Source: Elusimicrobiota bacterium
Lineage (GTDB): Bacteria > Elusimicrobiota > Elusimicrobia > UBA1565 > UBA9628
Direction: 5' to 3'
Assembly: GCA_028871595.1 (NCBI GenBank)
Contig: JAGWMT010000110.1
Location: forward strand, 1-9,728
Length of the DNA stretch: 9,728 nt
The position numbers were made by a program, and so were the translations under genes. Below are positions 6,100 to 9,728 of the stretch, piece by piece. Numbering within the stretch: position 1 is the stretch's first letter; every line of letters begins with the position of its first letter. The notes under the pieces were generated by a model, which did no database searches, had not been told where the DNA came from, and saw nothing but the letters and a program-made list of their open reading frames with translations.

Positions 6100-7808
6100 A
6101 CGAGCGCCTTGAGCCTCGCCGCCGCCTCGTCGAGCTTCCAGCGCTCGGCGTCCATGGAGGCGCGGCGCTTGAACTCCACCTCGCCGGCATCCAAGGTGCG
6201 CTTGGAGACCACCAGGCGGTACGGGATTCCGATCAGGTCCATGTCCTTGAACTTGACGCCCGGCTTGCCGTCGCGGTCGTCCTCCAGGACTTCCACGCCC
6301 TTGGCTTCCAAGCCCTTCACCAGCGCGTCCGCGGCGGGGCGCACGCGCGCGTCGTCGGCTTCGTCCAGGACCACGACGGCGACGTGAAAGGGGGCGATCT
6401 CCGCCGGCCACAGGATGCCGTCCTTGTCGTGGCCCTGTTCGATGGCGGCGGCCACCACGCGCGACACGCCGATGCCGTAGCAGCCCATGACCATGGTCAC
6501 CGGCTTCTGGCCCTTGTCCAGGTACTCGGCCTTCATGGCCTTGGAGTACTTGGTGCCCAGCTTGAAGGTGTGGCCGACCTCGATGCCCTTGAAGAACTCG
6601 GTCTTGCCGCCGCAGCGCGGGCAGGCGTCGTCGAGCGTGGCGGAGCGCAGGTCGAAGAAGCCCTTGAACCCGTGCTGGAGGTCGCGCGCGATGTTGAAGC
6701 CGTCCACATGCAGGCCGTCCTTGTTGGCGCCGGTCACGGCGTTGAGCACGGCGCGCGCCGCGAAGTCGGCGTAGACGGCGGCGGCGGGGTGGTCCTGCGG
6801 CCCGCCGAAGCCCACCTTGCAGCCCATGACGGACTCGTACTGCGCGGGGGTGGCGCGGTACAGGTTCGGCGCGCCCGCGGCGGAGGCCAGCTTGGCCTCA
6901 TGGAGCTCGTGGTCGCCGCGCATCAGCGCGATCACGGGAACCTTCCCGTCGATCATATACAGCTGGGTCTTCAGGAAATCGGTGACGGGGCGTCCGACGA
7001 GCGCGGCCACGTCGGCCACCGTCGTCTTGCCTTGCGTGTCGAACTCGGCGACGGGCTTGAACTTCGACGCGTCGGGGGCCGCGAACGCGTCCTTGATCTC
7101 CGCGCGCTCGATGTTCGCGCCGTACTCGCACTTGGTGCAGGAGACGATGGTCTCCTCGCCGGTCTCGGCCAGCACCATGAACTCGTGAGAATACGAGCCG
7201 CCGATGGCGCCCGACTGCGCCTCCACGGGCTTGAACTTCAGGCCGCAGCGCGAGAACACGCGCTTGTAGGCCTCGTAGATGGTCTTGTAGTACGCGGTCG
7301 CGTCGGCCTCGTCGGCGTGGAACGAGTAGGCGTCCTTCATCAGGAACTCGCGCGCGCGCATCACGCCGAAGCGGGGGCGGATCTCGTCGCGGAACTTCAG
7401 GCCGAACTGGTAGAACATGGACGGCAGCTGGCGCCAGGAGCGGATCTCGCGGCGCACCAGGTCGGTGATCACTTCCTCGGCCGTGGGGGCGAAGCAGAAC
7501 TCCGCGTCCTTGCGGTCCTTCAGGCGCAGCAGTTCCTTGCCGTAGACGGGCCAGCGGCCCGTCTCCTCCCACAGCGCCTTGGGCTGGATCACCGGCAGCC
7601 ACACTTCCTGGCCGCCGATGCCGTCCATCTCCTCGCGCACGATGCGTTCCACCTTGCGCAGCGCGCGCAGGCCGAACGGAAGCCAGTCGTAGATGCCCGA
7701 GGCCACCTTACGGATCATGCCCGCGCGCTGCATCAGCTGGGCGGAGACGTTGTCCGCGTCGGACGGCGCCTCGCGCAAGGTCGGGATCAGGTATTTCGAG
7801 AGTTTCAT
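6096..7808 (-). CDS. proS: Prolyl-tRNA synthetase, bacterial type with editing domain
   Basis: ProRS charges tRNA-Pro. The 570-residue product matches the length of E. coli ProRS (572) and is of the bacterial type, with an insertion (INS) editing domain that deacylates Ala-tRNA-Pro. Class II motif 2 is at about 139-163 (FRDEIRPRFGVMRAREFLMK), and motif 3 is GCYGIGVSR (442-450). The INS domain spans about 230-395, with DFLKTQLY (277-284) containing the lysine equivalent to E. coli Lys279. Two CxxC pairs, C224/C227 and C396/C399, flank the INS domain and may hold a zinc ion; from memory E. coli lacks them. The anticodon-binding domain is C-terminal, from about 470. The ATG start is 7 nt after the rseP stop, with AAGAGG about 14 nt upstream. 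The stop overlaps the proposed start of the next gene. Confidence 0.98.
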   Translation of the reverse strand: MKLSKYLIPTLREAPSDADNVSAQLMQRAGMIRKVASGIYDWLPFGLRALRKVERIVREEMDGIGGQEVWLPVIQPKALWEETGRWPVYGKELLRLKDRKDAEFCFAPTAEEVITDLVRREIRSWRQLPSMFYQFGLKFRDEIRPRFGVMRAREFLMKDAYSFHADEADATAYYKTIYEAYKRVFSRCGLKFKPVEAQSGAIGGSYSHEFMVLAETGEETIVSCTKCEYGANIERAEIKDAFAAPDASKFKPVAEFDTQGKTTVADVAALVGRPVTDFLKTQLYMIDGKVPVIALMRGDHELHEAKLASAAGAPNLYRATPAQYESVMGCKVGFGGPQDHPAAAVYADFAARAVLNAVTGANKDGLHVDGFNIARDLQHGFKGFFDLRSATLDDACPRCGGKTEFFKGIEVGHTFKLGTKYSKAMKAEYLDKGQKPVTMVMGCYGIGVSRVVAAAIEQGHDKDGILWPAEIAPFHVAVVVLDEADDARVRPAADALVKGLEAKGVEVLEDDRDGKPGVKFKDMDLIGIPYRLVVSKRTLDAGEVEFKRRASMDAERWKLDEAAARLKALV

Positions 7809-7815
7809 GGGCGGA

Positions 7816-8949
7816 TCAAGGCCTCTTGGGGGCGTCGGACTCGGTCTTCACCGCGCCGGTCGCCTTCTGGTCGGCGGCGCGTGCGGCGCGCTCGTTGCGG
7901 ATGCGGAGCACGTCGTTATACGTGGCGAAAAGAAGGAGCGACATCAGAAAAGCCAGGCCCACGGTGTTGGCCTTTTCCATGGTCTCCGACGACAGCCGTT
8001 TCCCCGCCAGCCCTTCCCAGAAGTAGAACGCGCCGTGACCGCCGTCCAGCAGCGGCAGGGGGAGAAGGTTGAAGAAGCCGATGGCGACGGAGATGAAGCC
8101 GATCAGGAAGATGAATTCCTCCCAGCCCGCCCGCGCCGCGCGCGAGACCATCTGGAAGATGCCCACCGGGCCGGCCAGGTCGGGGCGTTCCCGCTTCCAG
8201 ATCTTGCCCGCGATGGTCGTGACGGTCTGCTTGGTCTGCGCCCAGCACATGTTGGCGCCCTCGCCCATGGCGCCCAGAAGCCCGACCGGTTTGTACTCCG
8301 CCTTCGGCATGATGCCGATGACGCCCCGGTCGTCGTCTTTTTTCGGGGTGATCTTCACGTCCAGCGTCTTGTCGCCGCGCCGCACGGTCAGCGCGACCTC
8401 GTGGTCCGGGGAGCGATGGATGGAGCTGGCCAGGTCGTCCCAGGTGGTCAGCGCGCGCCCGTCGAAGGCGGTGATGGTGTCTCCGATCTGGATGCCCGCC
8501 TTCTCCGCGGGATAGCCGACCACCAGGTTGCCGATCACGGCTTCCTTCGAGGCCTCCGGGAGGCCCTTCGCCCAGTACAGGCCGGTGAACAGGCAGAACG
8601 CCAGGACGTAGTTCATGGCCGGGCCCGCGTAGACGATGAGCAGGCGCCGGTTCCAGGACTGGCCGAAGTACTCGTCGGGCAGGGGCGCCACGTCGGAGGT
8701 CGGCTCCTCGCCCGCCGGCTTCACGAAACCGCCGAAGGGGATGGCGTTGAGCGAGAAGCGCGTCCCGGTCGCTCCGGTGAAGCCCAGCAGCTCGGGCCCG
8801 AAGCCGAAGGCGAACTTCTCCACGCGCACGCCCAAACGGCGGCAGGCGATGAAATGGCCGGATTCATGCAGGAAGATCACCAAGCCGAGCGCGACGGCGT
8901 TGGCCAGGACGGTGAAGGCCGACGAGGCCAACGTGTGAAGGATATTCAA
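7816..8949 (-). CDS. rseP: Site-2 zinc metalloprotease RseP (M50B family)
   Basis: This intramembrane protease cuts transmembrane substrates such as anti-sigma factors and signal-peptide remnants. The 377-residue product has an N-terminal membrane segment with the zinc motif HESGH (28-32), then PFGGFVKP (71-78) and a second membrane segment at about 103-128 with GPAMN (109-113). One PDZ domain (about 138-205) includes GYPAEKAGIQIGD. The third zinc-ligand motif NLLPLPLLDGGH (294-305) lies in a hydrophobic stretch from about 279, and a last membrane segment is at about 328-344. It is shorter than E. coli RseP (450, two PDZ domains). The start is TTG, overlapping the dxr stop (TTGA), and is supported by GAGGAG 8 nt upstream. 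A Lys-rich tail follows the last membrane segment. Substrates cannot be inferred from here. Confidence 0.95.
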   Translation of the reverse strand: MNILHTLASSAFTVLANAVALGLVIFLHESGHFIACRRLGVRVEKFAFGFGPELLGFTGATGTRFSLNAIPFGGFVKPAGEEPTSDVAPLPDEYFGQSWNRRLLIVYAGPAMNYVLAFCLFTGLYWAKGLPEASKEAVIGNLVVGYPAEKAGIQIGDTITAFDGRALTTWDDLASSIHRSPDHEVALTVRRGDKTLDVKITPKKDDDRGVIGIMPKAEYKPVGLLGAMGEGANMCWAQTKQTVTTIAGKIWKRERPDLAGPVGIFQMVSRAARAGWEEFIFLIGFISVAIGFFNLLPLPLLDGGHGAFYFWEGLAGKRLSSETMEKANTVGLAFLMSLLLFATYNDVLRIRNERAARAADQKATGAVKTESDAPKRP

Positions 8950-9728
8950 CGGGTGTGCTCCTCGGCCTTGTTTCGCGCCCAGGAATCGATCTCGACGACT
9001 TCCTGGAAGCCCGGCAATCCGCCGCTGACCGTGTAGGCCGCCATGGTCTTCTCGATGATGCGCGGAATGTCGGTGAACTTGATCTTGTGGTTGATGAACG
9101 CTTCGACGGCGATCTCGTCGGCGGCGTTGAGGACGACCGGCAGGCCGCCGCCCTTGAGCGCCGCCTCGCGCGCCAATTCCAGGCACGGGAAGCGGGCGAA
9201 GTCGGGCTTCTTGAACTCGAGCGTGCCGATCGCGATGAGGTCGAGCGGCTCGACGACGCGCGTCGTGCGCTCGGGGAACGTCATCCCGTACTGGATGGGG
9301 AGCTTCATGTCGGGCAGGCCCATCTGCGCCAGCACCGAGCCGTCGGAGAACTCCACGCCGGAGTGGAAGATGGACTGGGGATGGATGACGATCTCCACCT
9401 GCTCGCGCTTGAGGCCGAACAGGTTCATGATCTCGATCATCTCGAAGCCCTTGTTCATCAAGGTGGCGCAGTCCACGGTGATCTTCTTGCCCATCTTCCA
9501 CGTGGGGTGCTTGAGCGCCTGCTCGGGGGTGACCTCGGACAGATCGCCCTTGTACTTGCCGAAGGCGCCGCCGGACGCGGTCAGGATCACGCGGCGGATG
9601 GTTTTAAGAGGGGCGGCCGCGCGCGGGTCCGGATTCAAGCCCTGCACGCACTGGAAGATGGCCGACGGCTCGGAGTCCACGGGCACGATGCGCGCGCCCC
9701 AGCGCTCGGCCTCGCGCATGAACTGCGC
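8946..9728 (-). CDS. dxr: 1-deoxy-D-xylulose 5-phosphate reductoisomerase, 5' end cut
   Basis: Dxr makes 2-C-methyl-D-erythritol 4-phosphate from DXP with NADPH and a divalent metal, the committed step of the MEP isoprenoid pathway and the target of fosmidomycin. The visible 260 residues lack the N-terminal NADPH-binding part; the frame continues through the window edge, so the ATG at 9719 is internal. Metal and substrate motifs are present: PVDSE (Asp and Glu ligands), TASGGAF, HPTWKMGKKI, MNKGFEMIE (Asn, Lys and the third metal-ligand Glu) and HPQSIFHS. Two positions differ from the E. coli enzyme: Pro replaces His153 (DSEPSAIF) and Cys replaces Ser222 (VDCATLMNKG). The C-terminal helical domain is complete (NAADEIAVEAFI and EVVEIDSWAR). 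rseP begins inside its stop codon. Confidence 0.97.
   Translation of the reverse strand, partial: AQFMREAERWGARIVPVDSEPSAIFQCVQGLNPDPRAAAPLKTIRRVILTASGGAFGKYKGDLSEVTPEQALKHPTWKMGKKITVDCATLMNKGFEMIEIMNLFGLKREQVEIVIHPQSIFHSGVEFSDGSVLAQMGLPDMKLPIQYGMTFPERTTRVVEPLDLIAIGTLEFKKPDFARFPCLELAREAALKGGGLPVVLNAADEIAVEAFINHKIKFTDIPRIIEKTMAAYTVSGGLPGFQEVVEIDSWARNKAEEHTR
8958..8963 (-). promoter_or_regulatory. rseP ribosome-binding site that fixes the TTG start
   Basis: GAGGAG lies inside the end of dxr, 8 nt before the TTG at 8949-8947. No ATG or GTG start gives a complete first membrane helix with a comparable site, so this decides the rseP start and implies coupling to dxr translation. Confidence 0.75.

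Noticed and set aside
6384..8072. A 562-codon open frame on the plus strand across proS
   Set aside because: It has the same antisense codon-phase relation to proS and the same biased composition. ProRS motifs on the minus strand account for the region.
7693..9036. A 447-codon plus-strand frame across rseP and the end of dxr
   Set aside because: Shadow of rseP with no recognisable motif, no ribosome-binding site and His/Asp/Val-rich antisense composition.
8950..9501. Longer rseP reading that continues upstream to 9501
   Set aside because: The upstream part is an out-of-frame Arg/Gly-rich reading of dxr. The TTG at 8949 has a good ribosome-binding site and begins right at the first membrane helix.

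Overview
The window is a continuous block of bacterial housekeeping genes, all on the minus strand, in a GC-rich genome (roughly two thirds G+C by eye). In the direction of transcription, from high to low coordinates, it reads: dxr (5' end cut by the window) - rseP - proS - small cysteine-rich probable lipoprotein - promoter and leader - rimP - nusA - infB - rbfA - truB (3' end cut). I see no tRNA or rRNA gene, CRISPR array, insertion sequence or phage gene.

The gene order resembles the conserved dxr-rasP-proS-polC-rimP-nusA-ylxR-ylxQ-infB-rbfA-truB cluster of Bacillus, but polC, ylxR and ylxQ are absent and a small unrecognised protein sits where polC would be. A diderm bacterium with high GC is plausible, because a lipoprotein candidate, a site-2 protease and the MEP isoprenoid pathway are all present. 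Elusimicrobiota or a deltaproteobacterial-type lineage would fit, but the phylum cannot be fixed from this sequence.

Region 1 (9728-6096): Dxr, RseP and ProRS are packed very tightly. rseP starts at a TTG that overlaps the dxr stop codon, and proS starts 7 nt after the rseP stop. Region 2 (6099-5647): a cysteine-rich protein whose best signal peptide requires a CTG start overlapping the proS stop. A short palindrome followed by T5 lies in the same place and could be a weak terminator. Region 3 (5646-5473): an AT-rich island between the two gene blocks. It holds three inverted repeats, one nested around the other two, a near-consensus extended -10 promoter, and a leader of about 58 nt. The leader ends in an intrinsic terminator just before rimP. 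Because the terminator lies downstream of the promoter, this looks like transcription attenuation of the rimP-nusA-infB-rbfA-truB operon, or a very short regulatory RNA. Region 4 (5472-1): rimP-nusA-infB-rbfA-truB, closely coupled, with spacings of 1 to 39 nt.

Together the downstream genes serve ribosome assembly (RimP, RbfA), transcription elongation and termination (NusA), translation initiation (IF-2) and tRNA modification (TruB). The upstream genes serve isoprenoid synthesis, envelope proteolysis and tRNA charging. The coding content is ordinary. The most interesting parts are the rimP leader and its upstream dyads, two substitutions at usually conserved Dxr active-site positions, and the cryptic lipoprotein start.
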